Assembly: GCF_947241705.1 (NCBI RefSeq)
Contig: NC_079267.1
Location: 1 to 64,000 of the forward strand
Length of the DNA: 64,000 nucleotides
DNA from: Saccharomyces mikatae IFO 1815
Taxonomy: Eukaryota; Ascomycota; Saccharomycetes; Saccharomycetales; Saccharomycetaceae
Direction of reading: 5' to 3'
Notes under the pieces: model-generated
The model's input: the letters and a program-made list of their open reading frames with translations, nothing else
Database searches by the model: none
What the model was told of the DNA's origin: nothing
Program-made: the position numbers and the translations under genes
Part shown: one piece after another, positions 39,680 through 51,300 of the stretch
Layout: each line of letters begins with the position of its first letter
Position numbering within the stretch: position 1 is the first letter of the stretch

Positions 39680-42071
39680 AAGTTCTACTTTAGAGGTTTG
39701 CTATTTTTCTTACTTATTCAAGATCTGCTTTTGACAGCCAGCATGCTAAAGCTTTATTTCAAGAGGCAAATTCTTTACCTTTTATAAGTGCTTACTTCGC
39801 CATTCTTCCCCGTGAACCGACTCAGCTAAAACCAAAATTTTGTTGATGCCGATCACATTACGTACAATAGAGTGTGTTCCTTCCAAATCACCTATACCCC
39901 ACCCCTTTGTATTTTCTTTCACAGTTGGCCTCTCAGAAAGAAGAATGAGAAGAAAGGAAACAAAAATAAGATAAAGGAAAAAGAAAGAAAAAGAATAATT
40001 AGTCATGCCATCTGGTTGTGGGGGCGGGGTAAAGTTTAATCTAAAACTCAGATTAAATCTATTACTCTTTACCCATCATAACGATGTATCTTTTTTTAAG
40101 CTTCATAGTGGTAATGGGATACTTTTATGTCGTGCTTGTTTCGAGGCGGGAGTGCCTGAAGGAAAATTCATCCAACAACTCTTCCCCGTTTAGTTCTTCG
40201 AACTTTTCTATGTCTGTATACAAGAGAAAAAGAAAAGCTCTGGAAGGGAGTGAATAACTGCGTATCGTTCCGCGGAAGACTGCATCTTATGGCCAGAATA
40301 ATAGGATAGCAAGGCTTGGTATTTCGTCCTACACCTCCTTTCAGAAACAGTGCTGTACTTTTAGAGGCCACACCTGTCAAGTATTCAAGTTCAGAAACAA
40401 TGTACTTTCTTGGTATCGTTACAATTGACAAAAACATACAAACAATTATGTTATGTAATTCTAGGTATAAATTTCGTTAGTTCATCATTTTGGTATTATG
40501 TTCTTGCTGATTCAGAGCGCTAAAAACTTTATACATTGATAGATCAAATATCTATCTTCGCAAACTAGCAATCTTTCTATTTATGAGTATATGCACTAAC
40601 GTCTGTGCAGATTCAAAACAATAGTAAAGTCACTCACGGAAGAAGAAAGAAAAAAAGTCGTCTGTTGGCTTATACTTTCATACCTCTTGACGATGAGAAC
40701 CTGGTGAAGAAATCAAAATTTCATTCGATGATGGCAATTACATCCTTGACTACGTCCCATCATGAATGACGGTGTAAGTACGAACCTTTGCAGTCTCTTC
40801 AAAACAGAAATCTATATATTATCAAGGGCCTAACATTGATTTTGCCCAAAGAAACCAACCTCACCCCTCGATACAATCTTCAAACAAGTAACAGATGCAT
40901 TCCAGCAATTTCATTTTCTTACCACTCAATTCAGTAATTAAGATTCTGGTGTACTTTCTGCCATCTTGTACTTGTTGGCAAACGCATCAATGAAAATGAC
41001 GTGATAGGCACCAAACGCGCGCGCGCGACTATATCAACCAATACTCCTTCAGGTCCCACACCACTGGAGCCTCTGATATGTATTTTCCAGTACATCTGCT
41101 TCTGTAGTAATGGACGTCGAATCACAGATTATAGTGGCATCGATGGCTAACTTGACATAATAGTGGTCGGTAATCGTAGAAACCGCTCTTTGCTCGATGG
41201 CAATGTCGCATGCTTTCCTCAAAATAAAAGCAGAACTACTAGTTTCAGACACAGTTTTTCTTGGGTACAACCATAACATTAAATACCTCGGAACATTTTT
41301 CTTCTTTATACGCCAAGTTTTGTTGCACAACAGGAAAATCAGAGAAACTCAGCTGGTAGTGATAGGATGAGTGCACACGAACGACGTGTGACCGGAGATA
41401 GGCAAAGCATCGTAGTGCCTTTGAATGCCAAAGAAGAGAAAGTATTGGAACTTTCAATTAATACAGCAACTCGGGAACGAGTTTTGTTCAATATTTCCAC
41501 CCCAACAAAGCCCGATGAATGCTGAACTTATGCCTAGCTAGCCTACTAATAATTAACCCCGAGAACCTTGCTCTCTATACCTGTACGTACATAAAGTTTA
41601 AGCTTCCTGCAGTCTACCCTTGAAAATAAGGGGTTGCGGGGTAGTGCAGCGTGGGTAGAAATTGGTGCCTGTTCGTGCCTTATTGGTTTTTGCCTTTGTG
41701 CCTGAGTCGCTTTACCCCGCGTTGCGTACATAATCACTCTCTCCTTGGCGTGGGTCAGAAACTGCTGTAGAACAACCTGAACTAGTTCATTTTGCATAAA
41801 CTTTCTTTTTATTTTTAACTCGCCACCTTTGGTTGCACTACACACCATTATAGTACGTCATTACATGATTTTTTTCACGCAGCTCCAAGCATTAAAGTTG
41901 TAGTACTAGCTGTGAGCAATAGGGTACATAGATCCATCGTATCTTATGGAAATTGGAAAAAACTTCATACACTGTAATGTTAGCCAACTGTAATCGAGAA
42001 GCATCATATTCCAGGGGAAAAGATGTGGGGGGATTGATGCCTCAAAGTCTTAGACATCATTCCGTTTTACG
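39680..42071. other. 2.4-kb region without an intact gene
   Basis: Contains the probable relic at 40938-41345 and a GC dinucleotide run (GCGCGCGCGCG near 41017-41027). A plus-strand frame 40005-40193 and a minus-strand frame 41546-41848 (100 codons, starting at an ATG) show no family motif. The last few hundred bases are the promoter of the mannitol dehydrogenase gene. Confidence 0.45.
40938..41345 (-). pseudogene. Gene relic of unrecognised family
   Basis: Minus-strand DNA reads as protein-like in successive frames: FPVVQQNLAYKEEKC...VFNVMVVPKKN near 41250-41345, ILRKACDIAIEQRAVSTITDHYY near 41150-41220, GPEGVLVDI near 41030-41050, and a coherent C-terminus RARAFGAYHVIFIDAFANKY...ESTPES ending in TAA at 40938-40940. 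The frame changes at least twice and there are stops in between. Codon-like texture and a proper terminus suggest a decayed gene of the host, but I cannot name the family. Confidence 0.35.
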
Positions 42072-42079
42072 TATAAATA
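42072..42079 (+). promoter_or_regulatory. TATA box of the mannitol dehydrogenase gene
   Basis: TATAAATA lies 129 bp upstream of the ATG; the leader between them is CA-rich and A-rich, typical of highly expressed yeast genes. Confidence 0.55.
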
Positions 42080-42200
42080 GCTAATAGTAACTGTCCAACT
42101 GTTCACATTTATTCCTCTCTTCAATTTTCAACACATAATAACAATAACAACACAACAACAACAAAAAAGAAAAAAAAGAAGAAAAGTAACAACTTCAAAA

Positions 42201-43709
42201 ATGACAAAGTCCAATGAAACAACAGCTACCAGCTTGAATGCAAAAACTCTCAAGAGTTTTCAATCCACCCTTCCAATACCAACTTACCCCAGAGAAGGCG
42301 TTAAACAGGGTATTGTTCATCTGGGTGTTGGTGCATTCCATCGTTCCCACTTGGCCGTTTTCATGAACCGTTTGATGCAGGATCACAGCTTGAAGGACTG
42401 GTCCATATGTGGTGTTGGCTTAATGAAGGCAGATGCCCTTATGCGCGATGCTATGAAAGCCCAAGATTGTCTATACACAGTTGTAGAGCGCGGTATCAAG
42501 GAAACCAACGCTTACATTGTCGGTTCCATCACCGCATACATGTACGCACCCGATGATCCAAGGGCTGTCATCGAAAAAATGGCCAACCCAGATACACATA
42601 TTGTTTCTCTAACCGTTACCGAGAACGGTTATTACCATAGTGAAGCAACAAACTCGTTAATGACCGATGCTCCGGAAATTGTCAACGATTTGAATCATCC
42701 AGAGAATCCTGCCACTCTCTACGGTTACCTATATGAGGCTCTATTGCTGCGTTACAAGAAAGGCCTCACTCCCTTCACCATTATGTCCTGTGACAACATG
42801 CCTCAGAACGGTATCACAGTCAAGGCTATGCTTGTTGCGTTTGCCAAGTTAAAGAAGGATGAGAAGTTCGCTGCCTGGATCGAAGAGAAGGTTACTTCTC
42901 CTAACTGTATGGTTGATCGTGTCACACCACGTTGCACTGACAAGGAGCGCAAGTACGTCACTGATACTTGGGGAATTAAGGACCAATGTCCCGTTGTTGC
43001 AGAGCCTTTCATCCAATGGGTTCTTGAAGACAACTTTTCTGACGGCCGTCCTCCTTGGGAACTTGTCGGTGTTCAAGTTGTCAAGGATGTCGATTCCTAT
43101 GAACTGATGAAACTGCGTCTGCTTAACGGTGGGCACTCGGCCATGGGATACCTTGGATACTTGGCCGGTTACACCTATATACACGAGGTCGTCAACGACC
43201 CAACCATCAACAAGTACATCCGTGTTTTGATGCGTGAGGAAGTCATCCCATTGTTACCTAAGGTGCCAGGCGTGGATTTCGAGGAATACACTGCGTCTGT
43301 GTTGGAGAGATTCTCCAATCCAGCAATTCAGGACACCGTTGCACGTATCTGTTTGATGGGCTCAGGTAAGATGCCCAAGTACGTTTTACCTTCGATCTAC
43401 GAGCAGTTGCGCAAGCCTAACGGCAAGTATAAGTTGTTGGCAGTGTGTGTGGCTGGATGGTTCCGTTATTTGACCGGTGTCGACATGAACGGCAAACCAT
43501 TCGAAATTGAGGACCCCATGGCAGATACCTTGAAGGCTGCTGCTGTAAAGGGTGGTAAGGATCCTCACGAGCTACTTAACATCGAGGTCCTTTTCAGCCC
43601 TGAGATTCGTGATAACAAGGACTTTGTTGCGCAATTGACTCACTCGCTAGAAGTTGTCTATGATAAAGGTCCACTTGCTGCTGTGAATGAAGTTCTAGAC
43701 CAGGTGTAA
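42201..43709 (+). CDS. DSF1: Mannitol dehydrogenase (DSF1/YNR073C)
   Basis: A 502-residue member of the polyol-specific long-chain dehydrogenase/reductase family, nearly identical to the S. cerevisiae twins Dsf1 (YEL070W) and YNR073C, also 502 residues. The Rossmann region GVGAFHRSHLAVF is near residue 40, the catalytic-type Lys/Asn/His segment around MKLRLLNGGHSAMGYLGYLAG near 300, and the end is KGPLAAVNEVLDQV. It oxidises mannitol (and sorbitol) to fructose with NAD+. It is convergent with an HXT13/HXT17-type polyol carrier, the same pair and orientation as in S. cerevisiae. Uptake plus oxidation thus form a polyol-use unit. The next genes to the right follow the chromosome XIV order, so YNR073C is the positional orthologue. 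Confidence 0.97.
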   Translation: MTKSNETTATSLNAKTLKSFQSTLPIPTYPREGVKQGIVHLGVGAFHRSHLAVFMNRLMQDHSLKDWSICGVGLMKADALMRDAMKAQDCLYTVVERGIKETNAYIVGSITAYMYAPDDPRAVIEKMANPDTHIVSLTVTENGYYHSEATNSLMTDAPEIVNDLNHPENPATLYGYLYEALLLRYKKGLTPFTIMSCDNMPQNGITVKAMLVAFAKLKKDEKFAAWIEEKVTSPNCMVDRVTPRCTDKERKYVTDTWGIKDQCPVVAEPFIQWVLEDNFSDGRPPWELVGVQVVKDVDSYELMKLRLLNGGHSAMGYLGYLAGYTYIHEVVNDPTINKYIRVLMREEVIPLLPKVPGVDFEEYTASVLERFSNPAIQDTVARICLMGSGKMPKYVLPSIYEQLRKPNGKYKLLAVCVAGWFRYLTGVDMNGKPFEIEDPMADTLKAAAVKGGKDPHELLNIEVLFSPEIRDNKDFVAQLTHSLEVVYDKGPLAAVNEVLDQV

Positions 43710-44129
43710 TTTAGAAAGCGATTTGCCTGCCTGGATAGTAATGACCAGATATCTGGGATAGATTATGTATTTTTGTACTTTTTTTTATATTGTGTTATTC
43801 AGCAAACTATTGTGTTATATATTTGTGGGTTAACTCTCGAAGATCTTGAATAAGTACCTAATAACACTCATATTGTATTAGTCATCCCCATCAGCGGCGA
43901 CATTCACCCCACAAACATTAAGCTTTCTCCTTTCGCTTTGTAGAAAAAAGGAAACGATCAGACTTGATAATGTTCTGAATAAACTGCTCCTCCGGTACTA
44001 AGCACATACCAGTGTGCATGCGTATCAATTTTCATAGCTTCGAAAGTCGTGTTAAATTAAAATTACATATTTATATGTCAAGCATAATAGTCAATGCCGC
44101 CTACAATGACAAACATACGGTTTCAACGA
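43710..44129. other. Convergent 3' region between DSF1 and HXT17 types
   Basis: AT-rich spacer. TATATTGTGTTATT and a TTTTTT run after the DSF1 stop are plausible yeast 3'-end efficiency and positioning elements. There is no gene. Confidence 0.4.
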
Positions 44130-45833
44130 TCAACTAGAACCCTTTGAAAACTTCAAAAATTTCTTCCAATCTTTATCCTGAGTCTCAGTCTCTTCTGAAT
44201 GGACTCCTCTCCTTGATGGTGGAACCCAAGATGTGGATTTCCATGGCTTCACACCTTCTTCGTACAGTAATTGGATTTCTTCCAAAGATAAACCGATTGT
44301 TTCTGGTAAAAAGAAGAATATGTACAAAAACATGGCAACCAAACATCCAACAAACACATAACCATAGTAGAAATGTATCGAGCCGGTAATGAATGGTGTG
44401 AAGAAACCGATCAAGAATTGCCATAGCCAGTTGAATGCAGTTGAAATGGACATAGCTCTGGACTTGACCTTCGAAGGGAACGACTCAGCAACCACGATAT
44501 AAGCGACTGGTGCCCATGTTGTTGCGAAGCAGAATATATAAAAGCAGGTGAACACAATCATAGCATTACCTGCACCTTTCGAAGAGGGACCATCCTGGCC
44601 GTGGGGGTAAAGACATTTCACCCCGATACTAGCAAATATAACCATACAAGCCATCATTCCAGCTGCACCGAACAATAGACATTTACGACGACCGATCTTG
44701 TCGACGACCATAACAGCGATGATAGTGGAGAAGAAATTCACGGTACCCAAAACGATTGAGGTCTCAAAACCGTCAGTAAGCCCGACAGATTTGAAGATGG
44801 TAGTTCCGTAGAAGAAAAAGTAGTTTTCACCGGTAAGTTGCAAAAAGGTTTGCACTAGGATCCCTGTAATCAAACGTTGAAGCACCTTTGTTTTAATTGA
44901 GAAAAGTTCCTTCCATGATGCTTCTCCTAGTTCCTTTTGGGCGAGCACCCCGACGTTGATTTCTTCAACCTGTCTCTGTACCCATGGATCCTCTGGTGAA
45001 ACCTTGTTAATCTTTGCAATCGAAATACATGCATCCTCATGTCTTTCACACTCGATCAAATACCTGGGTGATTCTGGGACCAATAGCATACCAATGATGA
45101 TAATCAGGGCCCACAAAAAGCAAAGCCCAAGAGGCACTCTCCATTGTGCAGTGTTGTCATATTTCCTTGTCCCATAAACGCTACAATAACCTAAGAAAAT
45201 ACCAAAGGTCATGTTCAGTTGGTACAATGAAATAAGCCCACCTCTCAAGTCCTTGGGTGCTATTTCCGACAAAAGCATTGGACACAACACCGAACAACCA
45301 CCAGCACCGAGACCGTAAATGATCTTACCGACAAAGTATTGGTACCATTTACGGTTTGAACTGATCTGAATAATGGCACCAACCATATATACCAATACCA
45401 CAATCACAATTGCTAGCCTTCTGCCTAACTTATCGGCAAAACGGGCGAAAGAGACACCCCCTATAGCACATCCGACACTAAACATGGCGACCAAAAGACC
45501 CATACGAACATTGCTTAAGTAGTACTCTCCAGTACTGTGCTTGTAGGATCCAAAGTTCATTTTGAAGTTGTCCATGTTGATGAAACCTGCTGTAATACCA
45601 CTATCCCAACCAGGTAGGAAACCTCCAAAGGATATAGGATAACAGAGTAAATAGATGACGAGGTAACCTAGAAGGCCCCTCTTTGGAGGCTCTATCGTAT
45701 CCCCATTTAAAATTTCATTATCATCAAACTCATCAGAGCAGTCTTTTTCTGCAGGTGGTGCGACATAAACATCAGTGTTAGTAGCATTTTGGATATCTGC
45801 GTCACTTCCGCGAGAAGATTGCACGGTAGACAT
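44130..45833 (-). CDS. HXT17: HXT13/HXT17-type polyol/hexose transporter
   Basis: A 567-residue major-facilitator sugar porter, taken from the ATG at 45833 (MSTVQSSRGSD); the open frame continues 71 codons upstream through promoter DNA. Twelve membrane segments are present. Signatures are PGWDSGITAGFINMDNFK, GRRLAIVIVVLVYMVG, PESPRYLIECERHEDA, QTFLQLTGENYFFFYGTTIF, KIGRRKCLLFG and FFLPETIGLSLEEIQLLYEEG. The sequence is close to Hxt13, Hxt15, Hxt16 and Hxt17, a subgroup shown to carry sorbitol and mannitol rather than glucose efficiently. The position between DSF1/YNR073C and YNR071C types identifies the HXT17 locus. A TATA box lies 80 bp upstream. Confidence 0.95.
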   Translation of the reverse strand: MSTVQSSRGSDADIQNATNTDVYVAPPAEKDCSDEFDDNEILNGDTIEPPKRGLLGYLVIYLLCYPISFGGFLPGWDSGITAGFINMDNFKMNFGSYKHSTGEYYLSNVRMGLLVAMFSVGCAIGGVSFARFADKLGRRLAIVIVVLVYMVGAIIQISSNRKWYQYFVGKIIYGLGAGGCSVLCPMLLSEIAPKDLRGGLISLYQLNMTFGIFLGYCSVYGTRKYDNTAQWRVPLGLCFLWALIIIIGMLLVPESPRYLIECERHEDACISIAKINKVSPEDPWVQRQVEEINVGVLAQKELGEASWKELFSIKTKVLQRLITGILVQTFLQLTGENYFFFYGTTIFKSVGLTDGFETSIVLGTVNFFSTIIAVMVVDKIGRRKCLLFGAAGMMACMVIFASIGVKCLYPHGQDGPSSKGAGNAMIVFTCFYIFCFATTWAPVAYIVVAESFPSKVKSRAMSISTAFNWLWQFLIGFFTPFITGSIHFYYGYVFVGCLVAMFLYIFFFLPETIGLSLEEIQLLYEEGVKPWKSTSWVPPSRRGVHSEETETQDKDWKKFLKFSKGSS

Positions 45834-46898
45834 CTTTTTGTTTTTATTATGTTTTTTTTTTTTGCTTTGGGATACTAAATCGCGCCAGAAGATTGTGTTA
45901 CTTAACCTTCTCTTTTTATATGCTTCGTTGACCATATCACGGATGGGTAGGGAGACTATATCATGGCGATAAGGTCTGCCTACCACCGATACTATAAATT
46001 TAGGTGGCAGGGAGGTCCACTGCACATATTTACCTAGCATAACCAACCATTTCTGTTATTCATTTTCCTTCGACTAGGTTCTACGGTATTTTGGCTGTTT
46101 TTAGACTGGGAGTCTAATACACGATTATGCAACATTATCTTCGAACGTTTACGTCATCATGTTGAGCTGGAAAACTATATTGCATTGTGCCTGTGTGCCT
46201 GTGTGCCTTGGGTCTTCGGCCTTGGCCTTCATGTGCATGATTCCTTGTGCCCCGCCACACTATTCATGCGAGCTTCTTTCCCCACCCCCACCTCTCCTTT
46301 TTGAGTTTTGAGTGCTAAGTCCGAAACGCAACCTTAAAGTCAATAAAAATGCTTTTTCTGGCTGCAAAAAGGGTGACGTCAGAAGGTAATCTTGAAATAA
46401 CGACACGAAGAAACACTTCGTTTCCGACAAGTACTTTGCTGCTTAATGTGAAAAAAATCCACCGCAATAGCCGCGGTAGTCGCTACAAGGAGCGGTGCTA
46501 AGAAGAACATGAACGGAGATACAGAAAATAATCTTTTGCATATTATAATCGCGCAATTGTGTAGGAAGCACATAGGAATCTTTCACGCGTTGAAACACCA
46601 ACTAGCCCCCACAATACTTCGTGATTTATCTGCACCCCTGTAACACCCCCACTATTGTATTAGAAGGCAGCATGTAAGATGGAAACACTGGATGCTTTTT
46701 TTTTTTCATCTTTATTACGTTTCCCCTGCCCAACCACGAACATTTGGCAGCCCAGCAGCACATTGAGTGGTATGATGAAATAAACTTCCTACCCCGTGCC
46801 ACTGAGATAACCTATTATAATGCGGGGGTGTAAAACAATAGTTAGTGAAATGTAATTAAACTACACTCTCTTCCATGTACGCCGAGTCCGGTAAGACA
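45834..46898. promoter_or_regulatory. Divergent promoter region, HXT17 and aldose epimerase
   Basis: A 1.15-kb divergent spacer. TATAAAAA on the minus strand (45913-45920) is 80 bp from the HXT17 start. C-rich words such as CCCCACCCCCACCTC at about 46281-46295 and CCCCGCC at 46251-46257 fit Mig1-type (SYGGGG complement) sites, in line with glucose repression of these genes. No other gene is visible; a minus-strand frame 46379-46573 lacks motifs. Confidence 0.45.
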
Positions 46899-46906
46899 TA
46901 TAAATA
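46899..46906 (+). promoter_or_regulatory. TATA box of the aldose epimerase gene
   Basis: TATAAATA lies 79 bp upstream of the ATG at 46985. Confidence 0.55.
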
Positions 46907-46984
46907 CCAAGCAAGTTGAGGTTTCATCGCTTGTTGGGTCAAGCTGTAAGACAAGCAGCGAAAAAAAAAAGATTGAGAAATATA

Positions 46985-48013
46985 ATGACAAACAGTGGCA
47001 GTAGTGACAAGTACGGAGTCATCACAATTGGTGATGAAAAAAGGTTCCAAGCCACCATCGCACCACTTGGTGCTACGCTAGTGGACCTGAGGGTAAACAA
47101 TCAATCGGTAGTTCAAGGATATTCAAACGTAGAAGACTATTTAACAGACGGTAATATGATGGGTGCTACCGTCGGTCGTTATGCCAACCGTATTGCCAAG
47201 GGTGTTTTCAGTTTGGAAGATGGTCCTCACAAGTTGACTGTTAACAATTGCGGTAACACAAACCACAGCAGTGTCAGTTCTTTGAACCTCAAGCAGTATA
47301 CAGCAGGTCCTGTTGAGAATCCTTCCCAAGGAGTTTACGTTGTTAAATTCAAGTTGTTGGATGATCACACCCAACCCAACCCAAATGAATTCCCCGGTGA
47401 TTTAGAAGTTTCAGTAAAATACACCTTGAATGTCGCTGAGATGACTTTAGACATGGAATATCAAGCGCATCTGGTTCGCGGAGATGCTACACCAATCAAT
47501 ATGACCAACCACTCTTATTTCAACCTGAACAAGGTCAAGAATGAAAAGTCCATATGTGGTACCGAAGTTAGTGTCTGCTCGAACAAATCGCTAGATGTTA
47601 CAGAGGGAGCATTACTTCCAACCGGAAAGTTCGTTGAAAGGAATATCGCTACTTTTGATTCTGCTGAACCTACTGTTTTGAAGGATAATGAACCTGTGTT
47701 TGATTGCACTTTCATTATCGATGCCAACAAAAATTTGAAGTCTACCGACTCTGTGGGTGTAAACAAGTTGGTTCCCGTTTTCAAGGCCTATCATCCAGAG
47801 TCGCATCTCCACTTTGAGGTTTCCACGACAGAACCAACAGTCCATCTGTATACTGGTGACAATCTATGTGGCAAATTTGTACCAAGATCGGGATTTGCCG
47901 TTCAACAAGGCAGATATGTTGATGCCATTAACCGTGATGAATGGAGAGATTGTGTTCTTTTGAAGCGCGGCAAATTATACACTTCGAAGACTCAGTACCG
48001 TTTCGGTATTTAG
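46985..48013 (+). CDS. YNR071C: Aldose 1-epimerase family protein (YNR071C type)
   Basis: A 342-residue galactose-mutarotase fold protein, the same length as S. cerevisiae YNR071C and related to the C-terminal half of Gal10. The ATG at 46985 is used; the frame is open 23 codons upstream without an ATG. The substrate-binding [23 protein letters not shown] and the catalytic-acid His in [11 protein letters not shown] are present. At the position of the catalytic base Glu (family 'G-x-C-L-E-x-Q...PDA-x-N') it has Gln307 in [14 protein letters not shown], so mutarotase activity may be weak or changed. I recall the same Gln in YNR071C. It lies in the YNR073C-YNR070W order. Confidence 0.93.
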   Translation: MTNSGSSDKYGVITIGDEKRFQATIAPLGATLVDLRVNNQSVVQGYSNVEDYLTDGNMMGATVGRYANRIAKGVFSLEDGPHKLTVNNCGNTNHSSVSSLNLKQYTAGPVENPSQGVYVVKFKLLDDHTQPNPNEFPGDLEVSVKYTLNVAEMTLDMEYQAHLVRGDATPINMTNHSYFNLNKVKNEKSICGTEVSVCSNKSLDVTEGALLPTGKFVERNIATFDSAEPTVLKDNEPVFDCTFIIDANKNLKSTDSVGVNKLVPVFKAYHPESHLHFEVSTTEPTVHLYTGDNLCGKFVPRSGFAVQQGRYVDAINRDEWRDCVLLKRGKLYTSKTQYRFGI

Positions 48014-48396
48014 ATGTCTGTTGCTTTACTTGTTTGTAAATAAAACTTTTCATAATGATATACGATCTAAACTATACTCAGTGTTAAATCTTTGCAACCC
48101 AGTAATATTCCTGGAACTATAGTTCAAAGAAAAATACATCGCTGCGTATCAAGACAACTACATATTTGAGCCAAGTATTTACACCCATGACTACCGATCC
48201 ATGCATCGAGAACCACTAGGAGATTGAGATCTTCTTCTTCTTCTTCTTCTTCTTCTTCTTGAGCTTCATGATTATTACACTAATTGGCAGAAAATATGCA
48301 TGAAAACATTCGCGTCATATAACCCGAAATTCACAATATGGGCCAAATCGAACAAAAAAATCCCACCTGCACCACCTATAGCAGCGTCTGCAGTAA
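48014..48396. other. Convergent 3' region with a (CTT)10 run
   Basis: The spacer lies between the epimerase and PDR18 stop codons. A pure CTT repeat of ten units covers 48231-48260. There is no gene. Confidence 0.6.
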
Positions 48397-51300
48397 TCAC
48401 TTCCTCTTGAATTCAAATACTATCCTTTTCACAAAGCCAATCTTCATAAGGGAAAAATGCCTGACTTGAAAGACATAGTAAACTGCAATCATACCAAAGA
48501 TATTGAAAGCGATATAAGCCCAAATTAAGCCAAAGTTTCTCCATAGATAACTGAAGCTTGCATTTATGCGAGCCAAGTATTCGTCTCCCACTTTGAACTG
48601 GCAGTACGCACAATCGGAGGTAGCGTCTGGGTTTGCAATATATCCAGTCCCAAGCTCGAAAAACGGTTTGGTGAATTCCCCACATGTTTGGCCTATAGGA
48701 GGATTGAAAACAGAGAGCTCCTTCTCTGAACATATTACCGGTGTGTCATGCATCAGTAAGCCAATGAAATTTTGCAAAAAATACGTGTAAGGGGACAGCT
48801 TCCACATAAATGTCCAGAATCCAGGCATGAGGAAGGAAGGTTGAACGGCACCGCAGAAGGAGAGCAAGAACGAAAGCACAAAACCTATGATGACATTTGC
48901 AGACTGTAGATTTGGAGACATGTACAGAACCATCAAAGCAAGACCGATATAGTACAGCTGGAAGAGTATGGCATAGTTCAGATAGAAGACACCAGATCTA
49001 GAGACCTCGAAAAATATTCCCAGAGGAAAATACAACGAAACGAAAAAAATAGTTGAAAAGAGTAAATGGTAAGGCAATTCATTTAAATAGTGAGTGATCA
49101 GAAGTAAAGACCAGTGGAACATGTTAGATTTAGACTCTCGAACTTCGTATAGTTCCTTAGCCGCAGTAGCGCGTTCCTGGATCTGATTTGTTGCCGGGGC
49201 TGATATAACGATGGCCATAAAACAGGCAAACAATGTATTTTGCAACCCAATAACGTTGGCGCCCACATGGAAAAACGTAAAGCCGATGAACAAACCACTA
49301 ACTATCAACAGCATCATCTTGGCCATGACATAGTTCAGGTTCCTCCAGAAAGTCAGACTAGATCTGCGGAGGACATACCAGAACTGGTAGGAATACGATG
49401 TTGCATACTTGGAGAGTTTTACGGCTACCTTCTTTGATTTCGAAGAGGACAAATCTTTGATCATAGTGCTTATTTTTTTGCAGACGTTTGCATTCCCGCA
49501 GGAGGCCTGCCATATAGTAGACCAGTCCTGTTGAACAGTAGTGCTGGCACCAGCACCAATGGCCTCTAGAATATACTCAGCGGGGTTCTCGTTGTTTTTG
49601 CATTTCCTAGCACCATTCTTTTCAAAATACTCCACAACAGAGCTTGAGTTTTCACCTATTCCACCAAAATAAATTGTTCGACCACCTTTTCCTAAAAGCA
49701 ATAACCAGTCAAACTGTTCAAAAAGAGTAGCAGATGGTTGGTGTATAGTACACAAAATCGACTGGCCTGATCGGGCCAATCTTTTTAACACCTTGATAAC
49801 AGCCCACGCAGATTGCGAATCCAACCCAGATGTTGGTTCGTCCAAAAACAATAATAAATCAGGCTTACCGACAAGCTCGACTCCAATTGATAGCTTCTTT
49901 CTTTGTTCAACATTCAAACCGTGACCAATCTCACCCACAAGAGCTTCCGAAAACTCCTGCATTTCAAGAATAGATATAATCTTTTCAACGTACTCCATCT
50001 TTTCAGTGTCAGGTATAGATTGTGGCCGCCGCATGCGGGCACTAAATTGCAAAGATTCTCTGACAGTTAGTTCTGCAATATGAATATCCTGCTGCTGTAC
50101 GTAGCCAGTACGCCGTGCAAAACTTGCGTCAATTGGCAGGCCATTAACCAACATATCACCGGTGATCGTCCCCACGTTCCTTTGGGCCAAGGTGTTCAAT
50201 AAAGTGGTTTTACCAGCACCGGACTCACCTATCAACGCGGTCAAAGTGCCTGGAACACAGTAACCGCTTACGTTGTCCAAAAGTTTACGTTTCCCGTTGG
50301 AATGCTGCACCGTGAGAGTAACGTTTCTCCAGATAAACACTCCGGTAGACTCCAACCCGTCGAATTCTGAATATGTGCTATCGCCGTTACTCGAAGCTAC
50401 ATCCTTCATATCTTGGGTTGCTATAGACGTGCTAAGGTTTTCTTCATCATTTTTGTCGCTCCATGATTTTTGTGGGGCATTCTTTGCATTCTTCTTGAAA
50501 ACTAGAGCATCACCTCCACTTTTAACCGGACTTTTGTACTCAGTGAACAGTGCCCTCAAAATGATGTAGCCAATCAAGAAACACCACATAATCCCGAAGT
50601 TTCTCCAAGTGTTGCTATACTCATATTGATATTGGGCCCTTAAATAATCGTCGCCAAGAACCCAAGATTGACCAGGCCTGGAACCAATAAAAGCACACAC
50701 TTGATTTTCAGGTAATACATTTTCAAAACCAGGTCCGGAAGGAACCAAGGTACCCCCACAATCCATATGCCTTCCATGAAATTCTGCGTTCAGCATCGAT
50801 TCAAAAGCATATCTGATGGGAAGAATGTACGAAATCCACTTGAACCACGGGTGCATTGAAGGTAGTTGTACCATGTACGTCGAATACATGGCAATAGACA
50901 ACATCACAACACCAGCAATCGAGTTGGCCTGTGACAATGTGTCACAGAGAGAGGAAATCATTTGAAACAAACTTGTAATAGCTTCCGAACACATTGTCAA
51001 AAACAAATACAGAGTAAAGAAGGTTCCGGCGCTCCTGTGTAGACCGGCCAAGAAGTACAGAATGATTATGAAGAGGGTTAGACCAATCATTCTGAATGGG
51101 AATGAGGATATTGTACTTGCCAATGCCTCTGCCGAGGGATGGTAGAGGGAGTATACCTTGTGCTTTTGCAATATGGGTCTATGCTCAAAACTAATATTAG
51201 CTAGGCCCATCAAAGAATAATACAACAGGGAAAAAAAGAGGACACCACTTCTAGAGAACGCGCCCAGAGTGGAGGGAGGTGATTGATAAAATAGTGACCC

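Noticed and set aside
41546-41848. ATG-initiated minus-strand frame of 100 codons
   Set aside because: Composition is basic and irregular with no motif; it lies in DNA that otherwise looks decayed.
45834-46046. N-terminal extension of the HXT17-type protein
   Set aside because: The extra 71 codons cover promoter DNA including the TATA element; the ATG at 45833 gives the usual family N-terminus.
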